Positions 25,935-35,620 of a stretch of 64,000 nucleotides of DNA are shown piece after piece; the first letter of the stretch is position 1; the number at the start of each line of letters is the position of its first letter. The translations under genes and the position numbers were made by a program. The notes below the pieces were generated by a model. The model was given only the letters and a program-made list of their open reading frames with translations, searched no databases and was not told the DNA's origin. The stretch comes from JAFMIT01 sp044341215 (GTDB lineage Bacteria; Actinomycetota; Actinomycetes; S36-B12; UBA5976). The stretch is taken from the NCBI GenBank assembly GCA_044341215.1, contig JBIISC010000001.1, positions 47,065 to 111,064 of the forward strand, in the 5' to 3' direction.

Positions 25935-26847
25935 ATTCGAAAGACTTCTGGCCATGGTGCCGTGGCTTGTCAAGCATCAAGGTATTTCACATCAGGAAGT
26001 AGCGGATCATTTTCAGATAACAAAAGCCCAAATGCTTCAAGATGTTATGTTGCTAACGGTAACGGGGATTGGGCAATTCGCAAACGAGCAATTCGATGTT
26101 GATTACAGCAATGAAAAGATTTTCGTCAGGGACGAACTTGGTTTGGACAGGCCATTTAGTTTCGATTCGACAGAGGCAGCTTGTTTGCTTTTAGGACTTG
26201 ATGCTCTTGCCAATCTGCCTGCGCAAGCAAGCGGTTTTAACATTTCCGAAATTCAGTCAGTGCGCGAGCGAATCTCTAATGCGATTCCAGTGCCAAGCGG
26301 TATAAGTGTCCTGCAGGGAAATGTCGAAGCAACACAATTAATGTCAGATATAGCACAGGCTTTGCAAGACAATTTGCGAATTTCCTTTGACTATTGGAAT
26401 GACGCCCGAGATGATGTTGTGAGGCGCACTGTTTCTCCTTACCAGATCTATTCAGTGAATCAGGTTTCCAAACTTGATGCACTTGAACATGGCAAAGGTT
26501 GGCGTACCTTCAAATTGGCGAACATCGATTCACTTGTTATTGAAAAAGAACTAGCAGATTTCGAAAATTCTAGTTTCACGCCAATGGAAACTATTGACGT
26601 AGACATTTCTGTGCCTTTGCGGATGCATTACCTGCTTGAAGGATTCTCGGTCGTTAAACGCCGAAACATTGACAAACAAACTTTGAAAGCAACAATTTTG
26701 ATATCGCAGCCGATTTGGCTAGCGCGTCAAATTCTCGCCAGTGGGTGCGCTATCGAAGTTCTGGGCCCAGATGCGGTGCAAGAACAGGTGAAATCCTTCA
26801 TAGACACCGCCAGGGCGGCTTATCCCCGAAACTCAAAACCCAAGTAG
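25927..26847 (+). CDS. pafC: PafC, partner regulator with degenerate WYL core
   Basis: A 306-aa PafB paralogue: N-terminal winged helix (MNRFERLLAMVPWLVKHQGISHQEVADHF) and a WYL-type domain. The signature segment reads RTVSPYQIYSVNQVSKLDALEHGKGWRTFKLANID, so the W-Y-L core expected after VSPY is not recognisable although the downstream GWRTFKL is. Ligand sensing may then depend on PafB alone (inference). It overlaps pafB by 8 nt and is followed by tatA after 27 nt. Confidence 0.9.
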   Translation: MNRFERLLAMVPWLVKHQGISHQEVADHFQITKAQMLQDVMLLTVTGIGQFANEQFDVDYSNEKIFVRDELGLDRPFSFDSTEAACLLLGLDALANLPAQASGFNISEIQSVRERISNAIPVPSGISVLQGNVEATQLMSDIAQALQDNLRISFDYWNDARDDVVRRTVSPYQIYSVNQVSKLDALEHGKGWRTFKLANIDSLVIEKELADFENSSFTPMETIDVDISVPLRMHYLLEGFSVVKRRNIDKQTLKATILISQPIWLARQILASGCAIEVLGPDAVQEQVKSFIDTARAAYPRNSKPK

Positions 26848-26874
26848 GCTTGAGCCTTGACTAATGGAGGTTAG

Positions 26875-27075
26875 ATGACTGCAGGATTGACAAGCCTTTT
26901 AGGCCTAGCGATACCAGGTGGCTCAGAAATCTGGATTATCGTGCTCATTGGTTTATTACTCTTTGGTGGCAAAAAACTGCCTGACTTAGCACAAGGAATC
27001 GGTAAATCCCTTCGTATTTTCAAGTCTGAAGTGAAGCGCAAAGACGACACTGACGATTCAAATCCATCAGCTTAG
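26875..27075 (+). CDS. tatA: Sec-independent protein translocase TatA
   Basis: A 66-aa pore-forming Tat subunit: one membrane helix (about 18-31, SEIWIIVLIGLLLFG), the hinge GGKKLPDLAQGIGKSLRIFKSEV forming the amphipathic helix, and a charged tail. ATG is preceded by TGGAGG. It forms an operon with tatC 11 nt downstream. No tatB-like gene is beside it, which is usual for this actinobacterial locus. Confidence 0.95.
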   Translation: MTAGLTSLLGLAIPGGSEIWIIVLIGLLLFGGKKLPDLAQGIGKSLRIFKSEVKRKDDTDDSNPSA

Positions 27076-27086
27076 GTAACCAAACA

Positions 27087-27860
27087 ATGGGTAAGAACCC
27101 ACAGGCTTCCATGCCACTGATGGAGCATCTTGCTGAATTACGTCGGCGCTTAATCATCTCAGTTGTAGCTATCTCACTTGGCGTAGTGCCAGCCTGGGCT
27201 TATTACAAAGAGATTTTCGGATTCTTGCGTCAGCCTTTTGACGACGTGGTCAGGAATAATTCAGCGCAAGCCTCACTGACTCTTGGCGGTGTGGTGGATC
27301 CTTTTACACTTCAAATCCAAGTATCACTCGCTTCAGCCATAGTGCTTACCTCACCGATTTGGTTATTTCAAGCTTGGCGCTTTGTAACCCCGGGTCTTCA
27401 TAAAAACGAAAAAAGATGGGCGATTGTTTTTGCAGGTATCGCTACTCCATTGGTTGCGCTTGGCGCCTGGTTTGCATATTTTGTTATGCCAATCAGTTTG
27501 CAGGTCTTGATTGGCTTCACGCCTGACAACGTTTCGAATCTAATTGCCGTCGATAAATACTTCGATTTCCTATTCAAGATGGTTTTAGTGTTTGTGATTG
27601 GCGCTCTGATTCCATTTGCATTAGTTCTAATGAATTTTGCGGGTATTTTGCCAGCCGCAAAGATTCGCGGATGGTGGCGAATAATCGTGATGTCTACTTT
27701 AGTTTTCGCGGCCGTAGCTACACCGACTGGTGATCCTCTAAACATGACACTAGTTGCGGCACCGATTCTGACTTTGATAGTTCTGGCGTGGGCAATTTCA
27801 AGTCTGAACGACCTTCGCCGCAGGAATCGCAAATCAAAAAACGGTATAAAGAATGTCTAG
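27087..27860 (+). CDS. tatC: Sec-independent protein translocase TatC
   Basis: The twin-arginine receptor subunit. The 257-aa protein has six membrane helices, the N-terminal MPLMEHLAELRRRL (the glutamate and arginines contact the signal peptide) and FVTPGLHKNEK in the conserved cytosolic loop. It ends in a basic tail (RRRNRKSKNG). The last 8 nt overlap the helicase gene, so pafB-pafC-tatA-tatC-helY is one transcription unit as in Rv2096c-Rv2092c. Confidence 0.95.
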   Translation: MGKNPQASMPLMEHLAELRRRLIISVVAISLGVVPAWAYYKEIFGFLRQPFDDVVRNNSAQASLTLGGVVDPFTLQIQVSLASAIVLTSPIWLFQAWRFVTPGLHKNEKRWAIVFAGIATPLVALGAWFAYFVMPISLQVLIGFTPDNVSNLIAVDKYFDFLFKMVLVFVIGALIPFALVLMNFAGILPAAKIRGWWRIIVMSTLVFAAVATPTGDPLNMTLVAAPILTLIVLAWAISSLNDLRRRNRKSKNGIKNV

Positions 27861-30552
27861 TCACAGCGAGAAATTTGAGGCTAGCCGACAGCGTCATATT
27901 GAGAACAAAATGTTGCTCAATGAATTCAAAAAGACTAAAGAATTTCCGCTCGATCACTTTCAAATAGATGCTTGCAAAGCGCTCGAATCAGGAAATAGCG
28001 TGCTGGTGGCAGCGCCAACGGGCTCTGGAAAAACTGTTGTTGGAGAATTTGCGATCTTTTTATCCCAACACAACAAAGGGAAAGCTTTCTATACGACGCC
28101 AATCAAGGCTTTGTCGAATCAAAAATTTCATGAGTTGATCGAAATTTATGGTGAAGCCGGTGTTGGACTTCTAACGGGTGACGTGAGTATTAATGGTGAC
28201 GCCCCGATCGTGGTCATGACGACCGAGGTTTTGCGCAATATGTTGTATGTGCAATCATCAACGCTGACTGGTTTGATGCACGTAGTTATGGATGAAGTCC
28301 ATTACCTTGCTGATAGAAGTCGCGGCGCAGTATGGGAAGAAGTCATCTTGCACTTACCGCCGAGTGTTCAGATTACTGCTTTAAGCGCAACGGTCAGCAA
28401 TATTGAAGAATTTGGTGCTTGGTTAACAAGTGTCCGAGGTGAAACAAGTGTCATTCTTGAAGAACATCGGCCAGTTCCGCTCTGGCAATGGGTGGCAGCT
28501 GACAAAGAGATACACGATCTTTTCATCGATGAGACTGGCAATCGGATTAATCCTGCACTAATAAACATATTTCGTGACGATCAACGCCAAGTTAAAGGCG
28601 TTCGTGGTCGACAACGATATTCGCGGCATACACCGTTCAAAGAACGATTGATTCATGAAATGGATCGTGAAGGAATGCTTCCAGCGATTTGGTTTATCTT
28701 TAGCCGTAAGGGATGCGACCAAGCTGTCGAGCATTGCCTCAACTCAAATGTGAGACTCACAAATTCTGATGAACGTGACCAAATATCTAGATTTGTTCAA
28801 AGTCGCACAAATGATTTACCTAATGACGATTTAGCCGCTCTAAATTTTGGAAACTGGGCTGAAGCTCTAGGTAGAGGAATAGCAGCTCACCACGCTGGAT
28901 TAATACCTCGTTTCAAAGAGATAATTGAAGAGTTATTTCAAAGAGGATTAGTAAAACTGGTGTTTGCAACAGAGACTCTGGCCCTCGGAATCAATATGCC
29001 CGCACGTTCGGTAGTGATTGAGAAATTGTCTAAATGGAATGGTGAATCTCATGTTTCCTTAACTGCAGGCGAGTACACGCAGTTAACAGGAAGAGCTGGA
29101 CGAAGAGGAATCGATGACGAAGGTAATTCCATCGTTTTGTGGCATGAGAATTTTGACCCCTTGGTCCTAGGGGGGTTGGCAAGCACTCGCACTTATCCAC
29201 TGAAATCATCGTTTCGGCCCGGCTACAACATGGCAGTTAATGTCATAGATGCGCTTGGTTTTGAGCGAACAGAGGCTCTACTGAATGAATCTTTTGCTCA
29301 ATTTCAATCCGACGCTGGTTCGGCAGGGCTTATAACTTCTAAGCGGAAGAACGAAGAAGCTTTGATCGGTTACGCCGATGCAATGACCTGCCATCTTGGT
29401 GATTTCTTGGAATATTCTGCAATCCGGAATCGAATATCAGATATCGAAAAGGGGACAGTTCGCAATAATCGATTACTGACAAATAACGCTATTGAAGATG
29501 TAATGCGAGACTTACAAATTGGCGATGTGATCTTGGCGCAACACGGCCGTCGCACTGGTCCAGTTGTTGTTATTGAGAATTTGTCTGATGGCCAAAATGA
29601 TCCTCGATTGATGACTATGAATCTAGAGAAAGAAGTTCGCCGGATGCGGCGTGCGGATTTCGTCAAAGAAATCGAAGTAATCGGCAAAATCAAATTGGCG
29701 TCAAACTTTCATGCAAGATCAGCTTCTGCAAAGAATGAACTTTTACAGAAATTGAAGAAGGTTCCGGTTTCAAACATGAAGCCACACAAGAACAATGCCT
29801 TCGACAGCGCGACAGAAGTTGAGATTGCAACACTACGCCTCGAAATGAGAAAGCATTCATGTCATGGCTGCAGCGACCGAGAAGAGCATGCGCGTTGGTC
29901 GGAAAGGTACTTCAGGTTACTGCGAGACAACGCAATCCTTGAAGAACAACTTCGCAAACGCAGAAACATCATCGCCAAAGACTTCGAAAACGTCTGTGAC
30001 GTCCTACTCAAGCTTGGTTATCTCTCTGGAGAAAGACCTAACCTGCAAACTACTGTTATTGGCAAGCAATTGAAGGGGATTCATGCAGAGTCCACATTGC
30101 TAATTAGTGAGTCATTACGAGCCGGAATGTTTGAAGAATTGAATTCGGCCGAATTGGCTGCCGTGGTATCAACTTTCGTTTATGAAAGCCGCAAAGAGGA
30201 GTCAGACGGCCTACGAATGAATAATGCAAACGTGGTCCACGCCACATCGGAGATAATGAAACAATTCCAAGAATTGCGCACTATCGAACTCACTCACAAG
30301 TTGAGCACCATAAGCAAACCAGATCCCGGGTTTGCTTCTTTGATCTATAACTGGGCCAACGGAAACAATTTGCTACAGGTACTTAAACGAACCGAGATAT
30401 CTGCTGGTGATTTTGTTCGTACAACTCGGCGCATTATTGACGTACTCGAGCAAATATCGCATGTTGGCAACGAGCAAGTGAGAAAGACTGCGCTCGACGC
30501 CGTTTTCGATTTGCGCAGGGGAATAGTTTCTGCGTCAGAGCTCGAAGACTAG
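27853..30552 (+). CDS. helY: Ski2/Mtr4-like DEAD-box helicase HelY
   Basis: An 899-aa superfamily 2 helicase, presumably acting on RNA. Motifs: AAPTGSGKT (about 53-61), TTPIKALSNQK, MDEVHYL (Walker B, about 145), ALSATVSN (about 176), AHHAGLIPRFKE, ATETLALGINMP and QLTGRAGRRGID (about 409-420). The C-terminal third is helical and matches the DSHCT region of Mtr4/Ski2 relatives. Its stop overlaps the convergent exonuclease by 4 bp (CTAG). Confidence 0.92.
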   Translation: MSSHSEKFEASRQRHIENKMLLNEFKKTKEFPLDHFQIDACKALESGNSVLVAAPTGSGKTVVGEFAIFLSQHNKGKAFYTTPIKALSNQKFHELIEIYGEAGVGLLTGDVSINGDAPIVVMTTEVLRNMLYVQSSTLTGLMHVVMDEVHYLADRSRGAVWEEVILHLPPSVQITALSATVSNIEEFGAWLTSVRGETSVILEEHRPVPLWQWVAADKEIHDLFIDETGNRINPALINIFRDDQRQVKGVRGRQRYSRHTPFKERLIHEMDREGMLPAIWFIFSRKGCDQAVEHCLNSNVRLTNSDERDQISRFVQSRTNDLPNDDLAALNFGNWAEALGRGIAAHHAGLIPRFKEIIEELFQRGLVKLVFATETLALGINMPARSVVIEKLSKWNGESHVSLTAGEYTQLTGRAGRRGIDDEGNSIVLWHENFDPLVLGGLASTRTYPLKSSFRPGYNMAVNVIDALGFERTEALLNESFAQFQSDAGSAGLITSKRKNEEALIGYADAMTCHLGDFLEYSAIRNRISDIEKGTVRNNRLLTNNAIEDVMRDLQIGDVILAQHGRRTGPVVVIENLSDGQNDPRLMTMNLEKEVRRMRRADFVKEIEVIGKIKLASNFHARSASAKNELLQKLKKVPVSNMKPHKNNAFDSATEVEIATLRLEMRKHSCHGCSDREEHARWSERYFRLLRDNAILEEQLRKRRNIIAKDFENVCDVLLKLGYLSGERPNLQTTVIGKQLKGIHAESTLLISESLRAGMFEELNSAELAAVVSTFVYESRKEESDGLRMNNANVVHATSEIMKQFQELRTIELTHKLSTISKPDPGFASLIYNWANGNNLLQVLKRTEISAGDFVRTTRRIIDVLEQISHVGNEQVRKTALDAVFDLRRGIVSASELED

Positions 30553-31442
30553 CTAACGACTTTCGCAGCTGTTTTTTTCCATAAACCATTGTATTTTTCG
30601 AGTCCAAGATTATCTAAAGTCTGACTATGGCCAAGGTTTTCCCAATCGATAAATGGAGTTTCGACTTTAAGTTTTCGGTCTAACCGAACCACCTTGTCTG
30701 CAGACTTAATGTAATCCTTATGTTCTAGCAGCGATGCTGCAATTCTTGGCTTTATGGAAGTGTGAGAAGTTTTTGCTGCAGCCAAGATTTGTTTCATGTC
30801 TGCGAACTCTTTTAAGAGATTCGTTGCCGTCTTTTCTCCGATTCCTTTTACGCCAGGCAGACCGTCAGACGCGTCACCACGCATCACGCTGTAATCAACA
30901 TATTGGTGGGGGAGAATTCCAAAGCGATTGAAGATGTATTTGTTGTCAGCGATTGTATGTTTCGCAATCCCGGTTCCAATGTAAAGAACGGTCCGTCCAA
31001 GATCGTCATCTATTAACTGAAACAAGTCGCGATCCCCGCTAACAATGAAAGTTGGCGTAGGACCGGTTTTGGAAAAATGCGCAACCAAATCGTCCGATTC
31101 GAATCCATCTAGACCAACCGCTGGAATCCCTAATTCGTTCAAAATCTCCCAGATAAGGTCAACTTGTTCGCCCAGCGAGTCGGGCATTTGTTCTTCATCC
31201 TCTGACGCCACCCGTGCAGTTTTGTAGGTGTCAATCAGATCCACCCGCCACTGTGGACGCCAGTCAAAATCCCAGCAAGTGATTAAGTTTGAAGGCTTGT
31301 ATTGCTTAGAGAAATGCATCAATGCATCAAGGGTTCCGCGAACTGCATTAACTGGCAGTCCATTTGGAGCAACAAAAGTATCTGGCAGTGAGTAGAAAGC
31401 TCGGTAATAAATGGTTGCGAGGTCCACAACTACTAAGGACAC
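30549..31442 (-). CDS. 5'-3' exonuclease (PolA N-terminal-domain homologue)
   Basis: A 297-aa flap-type 5'-3' exonuclease (Rv2090-like). Metal-binding acidic residues lie in LVVVDLATIYYRAF, CWDFDWRPQWR, GLDGFESDDLVAHF and VSGDRDLFQL. A helix-hairpin-helix follows at SDGLPGVKGIGEKTATNLL. I chose the GTG at 31442: it has a GGAG Shine-Dalgarno at good distance and starts right before the first beta strand; the upstream extension is not family-like. It may remove RNA primers or flaps alongside DNA polymerase I. Confidence 0.88.
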   Translation of the reverse strand: MSLVVVDLATIYYRAFYSLPDTFVAPNGLPVNAVRGTLDALMHFSKQYKPSNLITCWDFDWRPQWRVDLIDTYKTARVASEDEEQMPDSLGEQVDLIWEILNELGIPAVGLDGFESDDLVAHFSKTGPTPTFIVSGDRDLFQLIDDDLGRTVLYIGTGIAKHTIADNKYIFNRFGILPHQYVDYSVMRGDASDGLPGVKGIGEKTATNLLKEFADMKQILAAAKTSHTSIKPRIAASLLEHKDYIKSADKVVRLDRKLKVETPFIDWENLGHSQTLDNLGLEKYNGLWKKTAAKVVS

Positions 31443-31490
31443 GTTTTTCTCCAATTCCAGTCGATTCGAGCGGCTAATTCTCTTGCACAT

Positions 31491-31496
31491 TAAGTT
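31491..31496 (+). promoter_or_regulatory. -10 box of the Xaa-Pro peptidase gene (leaderless)
   Basis: TAAGTT, 6 nt before the GTG at 31503; the six nt (AGGGGG) could also act as a purine-rich signal. Confidence 0.45.
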
Positions 31497-31502
31497 AGGG
31501 GG

Positions 31503-32600
31503 GTGAGCAAATACAGCCAAAGGTTAGCCAGTCTCCAAGCCCAAATTCGAGCAGAGGGGATTGACACAATTTTCATTTCCCCAGGCCCCGATTTGAGGTA
31601 CTTCACAGGCTACGACGCCGTTGCACTTGAGAGATTAACCGCTTTGGTTGTTCATGCTTCGAAAGACCCTACGGTCATTTCTCCCTACTTAGAAAAGGCT
31701 GCGGCTCAAGCTAGCCCAATAGGTGACCTAGGACTTGAAATCATAACTTGGCAAGAAACTGAAGACCCGTTCTTAAAGGTCAAAGACAAATGCGGGAAAA
31801 TCGAGAAATTTGCAATTGATGGCCGAATGTGGGCTGATAAGTTGCTTAGTTTTCAAAATGCATTTGAAAATTCTCAAAGCGTCTCGGGGACTGAGGCGAT
31901 CGCCAACTTGAGAATGGTTAAAGATAGTGACGAAATTGCTAGTTTGATTGCTGCTGGAAAGGCAATTGATGCCGTGCATGCAAATGTTCCGAGCTTCTTG
32001 AAAGCTGGCAGAACTGAACGAGAAGTTGGTTCCGACATCGCTAATGCGATCTTGGAGGCCGGACATAAGACTGTTGACTTTGTGATTGTAGGAAGTGGTC
32101 CGAACTCGGCCTCGCCACACCATGAAGTGTCAGACCGGGTGATTCAAAATGGCGACGTTGTCGTTGTCGACCTAGGTGGCACATTGCCTGACGGTTATTG
32201 CTCAGACTCAACACGAACTTATGCATTGGGTTCCGTCAGCGATGAATTCGCAAGCCGATATGAAATTCTTAAAAATGCTCAACACCTTGCCACGCAAGCA
32301 GTCACTCCTGGTGTAGCTTGTGAATCTATAGACGCCGTTGCTCGTAAATACATGACCAAGCATGGAATCGGCGATTTATTCATTCATCGAATTGGTCATG
32401 GAATTGGTCTTGAGACACATGAACATCCTTATATGGTTTCGGGAAATTCATTGCCCATAAAAGAAGGATTCGCGTTCAGTATCGAACCTGGTTTTTACGA
32501 AACTGGCAAATCTGGGGCGAGAATTGAAGACATAGTTATTTGTGGAGAGAAAAGCGCTATCGTTTTGAATAACCAACCACGCGAATTACTTGTCGTCTAA
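31503..32600 (+). CDS. M24 family Xaa-Pro peptidase
   Basis: A 365-aa pita-bread aminopeptidase that releases residues next to proline. The N-terminal creatinase-like domain (about 1-120) has ISPGPDLRYFTGY. The catalytic domain shows the metal ligands in VVDLGGTLPDGYCSDSTRTY (two Asp), HRIGHGIGLETHEHPYM (His), SIEPGFY (Glu) and GARIEDIV (Glu). Homologue Rv2089c (pepE) neighbours the same exonuclease and helY in Mycobacterium. The amidohydrolase gene starts 1 nt after its stop. Confidence 0.92.
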   Translation: MSKYSQRLASLQAQIRAEGIDTIFISPGPDLRYFTGYDAVALERLTALVVHASKDPTVISPYLEKAAAQASPIGDLGLEIITWQETEDPFLKVKDKCGKIEKFAIDGRMWADKLLSFQNAFENSQSVSGTEAIANLRMVKDSDEIASLIAAGKAIDAVHANVPSFLKAGRTEREVGSDIANAILEAGHKTVDFVIVGSGPNSASPHHEVSDRVIQNGDVVVVDLGGTLPDGYCSDSTRTYALGSVSDEFASRYEILKNAQHLATQAVTPGVACESIDAVARKYMTKHGIGDLFIHRIGHGIGLETHEHPYMVSGNSLPIKEGFAFSIEPGFYETGKSGARIEDIVICGEKSAIVLNNQPRELLVV

Positions 32601-32601
32601 A

Positions 32602-34140
32602 ATGATTTACCAGTTGGTCAATGCGCGAGTATTTGGCAAACCTAAGGCTGAGCTTTTCAACATCACCATAAATGACAACATAATTAGTTCAATATATCCA
32701 GCTGGCTCGCAAAGTACCAAAACCAAACAAATCAACCTTGATGGCGCGTGGGTGGCACCTGCATTTATAGACGCACACGTTCACTTAACAAACACCGGCG
32801 TTCAAATTTCTGGCTTAGATTTATCCAACTGTCATTCTTATGAGGAATTGGCACTACAACTAAAAACTATCGCAGACACTGGCGAAATAGTTATCGGTCA
32901 CGGCTGGGATGATTCAAATTGGGCCCGCAAAGCTGACATAAACGTATTTGAATCAACTTCTGCGGCTATATATTTATCAAGAATTGACGCGCATTCGGCT
33001 TTAGGGTCTGTTGCTCTACTCAATAAAATCCCAATTGTGCGGAATACCGATGGGTTTGATCCACTGAATCCGATACGACGAGACGCTCATGGGGTTCTGC
33101 GCGAGTTTGCCTACCAGTCGTTGACCGATCAAAAGCGAAGGTCATTTATTGAATCGGCAGTAGATTCGTTTTTGGCAAACGGCGTCTACCAAGTGCATGA
33201 AATGTCCGGCCCCCGAATCAGCAGCTTCCTTGATGCTGAACAAGTTCGTGAGATCTGCAAGGAGAAGAATTTTCAAGCTGATATATGGTGGGGGGAACTA
33301 AACGGTCAAAGCAACGCGAAAGCGCTCAACGCTGTAGGTTGCGGTGGTGATTTATTCGTTGACGGAAGTTTCGGTTCAAAAACAGCATTCATTAAAGATC
33401 CATATTTAGACGGCGGCAATGGACATCAATACATTTCACTCGATGAGGCGATTGAACACATTTTGCTCGGTTATGAAGCAAACCTTCCGACAAGTTTCCA
33501 CGTTATCGGCGACGCTGCGATCGAACTAGCCACCGAAGCATTTGAAGCCGCCAGAAGGACGCTTGGAAATCCAAAATACTTAGGATTGCAAAATCGATTA
33601 GAGCATGTCGAACTACTGTCTGATTCTGTTTGCAACAGATTGGTCGATTTGAATATTGTATTCAGTATGCAGCCTCAATTTTCCGCTAATTGGGCGGGGG
33701 AGAAGGGAATGTACGCAGACCGTATCGGATCAAACTGGAGTGGGATGAACCCTTTCAGGGTTCTCTTAAACAAGGGTGCAAAGCTGGTTTTCGGATCAGA
33801 TGCGCCCGTCACGAGCATAAATCCTTGGAAAACAATTCATGCTGCAATGAATATGCATAACGACAACTTCTCTATTACCCAAAAGTCAGCGTTTAGAGCC
33901 CACACAAGTGGAAACGATAGATCAACAAACGATCTACAAGTGGGAACAGTTGCCAATCTGGCCGTTTGGGACGTCCAAGATTGGGCGGAACAGCAAGTAG
34001 ACGAAGTGAGAAATCGATGGAGCACCGATGCTCGTAGTTTTCCAAATGATTTTCCTAACCCAGCTTCAGAACCAAAATGTTTGATTACCATTACCGAAGG
34101 CAAAATCGCTTACTCAAGAGTTGATGATTTATTTGCTTAA
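32602..34140 (+). CDS. Amidohydrolase family protein (YtcJ-like)
   Basis: A 512-aa metal-dependent amidohydrolase. It has the FIDAHVHL metal motif (about 53-60), a mid-chain segment VDGSFGSKTAFI, HVIGDAAIE, RLEHVEL and the late ligand motif FGSDAPVTSINPW. These are the signatures of the YtcJ/NfdA group; the true substrate is not known. The start is ATG at 32602, right after the preceding stop, because TTG four codons earlier lies inside the peptidase gene. The end overlaps lnt. Confidence 0.85.
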   Translation: MIYQLVNARVFGKPKAELFNITINDNIISSIYPAGSQSTKTKQINLDGAWVAPAFIDAHVHLTNTGVQISGLDLSNCHSYEELALQLKTIADTGEIVIGHGWDDSNWARKADINVFESTSAAIYLSRIDAHSALGSVALLNKIPIVRNTDGFDPLNPIRRDAHGVLREFAYQSLTDQKRRSFIESAVDSFLANGVYQVHEMSGPRISSFLDAEQVREICKEKNFQADIWWGELNGQSNAKALNAVGCGGDLFVDGSFGSKTAFIKDPYLDGGNGHQYISLDEAIEHILLGYEANLPTSFHVIGDAAIELATEAFEAARRTLGNPKYLGLQNRLEHVELLSDSVCNRLVDLNIVFSMQPQFSANWAGEKGMYADRIGSNWSGMNPFRVLLNKGAKLVFGSDAPVTSINPWKTIHAAMNMHNDNFSITQKSAFRAHTSGNDRSTNDLQVGTVANLAVWDVQDWAEQQVDEVRNRWSTDARSFPNDFPNPASEPKCLITITEGKIAYSRVDDLFA

Positions 34141-35620
34141 AACTATATCTTTAATCAAATTCTCGATACTCGGTGCGGGTATGGCATTGGTATTGCCGAC
34201 AACGAATTTTCCCCCTTATATAGTGCTTGTTCTATTGATTCCGTTAATCAGATTTCAAGAATGCGCCTCTCATCTTGAGAGGTTCACTTCAGGTTTGTTT
34301 TTCGGTCTTGGATATTTTTTATTGCTTCTCAAGTGGATGGTTGTTGTTGGAAACGACGCTTGGTTTGCGTTGAGCATTCTTTGTGCGATTTGGTGGGCAA
34401 TAGCTGGACTGGTGAGCACCAGTTTCGTCGGTAGCAGATTTTGGCCGTTGTGGTTCGCCACGAGTTGGACTGCTTTGGAGATTTTGCGCGACCGGTTCCC
34501 ATGGGGAGGTTTTGGGTGGGGCCAAATTGGAACTATCTGGCTAGAAACACCATTTTCTGGACTCTATGCAACGCTAGGTCAAATTGGCATGACTTTTTTA
34601 ACGTACCTAGCAATTGCTGTCGTTTATGTAGTCACGCTAAACATTCGACAATTTAATACTTTGAAACTGACTGGCTACGTTTCTATTGTCATCTCTTTGT
34701 CACTAGGCGCGAGTTGGTTATCTCTCAACAAACAGCCAATAAATCGAGACGTTAGACAGACGATTGAAATATCAGCGATCCAAGGTGGAGTCGAACATAC
34801 GGGCCTAGGAGTTCTAGGCCAACCTTATGCGGTTTTGAATAAACATATCGCAGAAACTCAAAAGTACTTAGCGGAAATTAACCAATCCGACCTACTCGTT
34901 TGGCCTGAGAGTAGTGTTGATCTCGATCCGTATAAAGACTCCCTAACACCGCAAAGTTTGTTTGCTTTAGACGCTGAGGTCTCACCGCCAGTATTAATCG
35001 GCTCAACACTACGCAGTGAATCCGGATTAAGACAAAATGTGTCACAGATATTGCAGTCCAGTTCGATTACAAGCGTTTATCAAAAAAGACATTTAGTGCC
35101 ATTCGGCGAATTCCTACCACTGCGAGATTTAGTCTCAAAATATACAGAACGTGCCTCAATGCTCGCGACTGACTATGAACCGGGGAAATACTCCGGAGAC
35201 TTGGAAGTTGCCGGTATAAACGCTGCAATCCTGATTTGCTTTGAAATTGCAGATGACTCTTTGATCCATGAGAACATAGCCAACCAATCAGTCGTAATTG
35301 TGCAAACTAACAATGCAACGTATCAGCACCTTGGCCAATCAGAGCAACAACTTATTTACGCCAGAATTCGAGCAATCGAGACACAACGTCCAGTTATTTC
35401 TGTTTCTACCAGTGGAATTTCTGCAGTTATTAATCCCAAGGGTCAGATTGTTGATTCAATCCTGCAGGATGACACTGGTCTTTTGAATTCGACCATCACC
35501 AAAGTGACTGGTGAGACCATAGCTACGAAATTGCATGATGCATTGCTAATTCTTATTTTCGCTACCTTCGCTGGTGGCCTGGTTCTAATGGTACAAAAAC
35601 GTTTTAGACTCAAGTCATGA
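34124..35620 (+). CDS. lnt: Apolipoprotein N-acyltransferase Lnt
   Basis: Adds the third acyl chain to lipoproteins at the outer face of the membrane. The 498-aa protein has about six N-terminal membrane helices, a periplasmic nitrilase-like domain with the catalytic triad in WPESS (Glu), YQKRHLVPFGEF (Lys) and ICFEIAD (Cys), and a last C-terminal helix. Tuberculosis bacilli fuse Lnt with the mannosyltransferase (ppm1); here they are separate genes overlapping by 4 nt. ATG 34124 overlaps the upstream gene by 17 nt; TTG 34133 is an alternative. Confidence 0.93.
   Translation: MIYLLKTISLIKFSILGAGMALVLPTTNFPPYIVLVLLIPLIRFQECASHLERFTSGLFFGLGYFLLLLKWMVVVGNDAWFALSILCAIWWAIAGLVSTSFVGSRFWPLWFATSWTALEILRDRFPWGGFGWGQIGTIWLETPFSGLYATLGQIGMTFLTYLAIAVVYVVTLNIRQFNTLKLTGYVSIVISLSLGASWLSLNKQPINRDVRQTIEISAIQGGVEHTGLGVLGQPYAVLNKHIAETQKYLAEINQSDLLVWPESSVDLDPYKDSLTPQSLFALDAEVSPPVLIGSTLRSESGLRQNVSQILQSSSITSVYQKRHLVPFGEFLPLRDLVSKYTERASMLATDYEPGKYSGDLEVAGINAAILICFEIADDSLIHENIANQSVVIVQTNNATYQHLGQSEQQLIYARIRAIETQRPVISVSTSGISAVINPKGQIVDSILQDDTGLLNSTITKVTGETIATKLHDALLILIFATFAGGLVLMVQKRFRLKS

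Noticed and set aside
27398..27832. 144-codon antisense ORF in tatC
   Set aside because: Shadow frame; basic composition caused by complementing hydrophobic codons.
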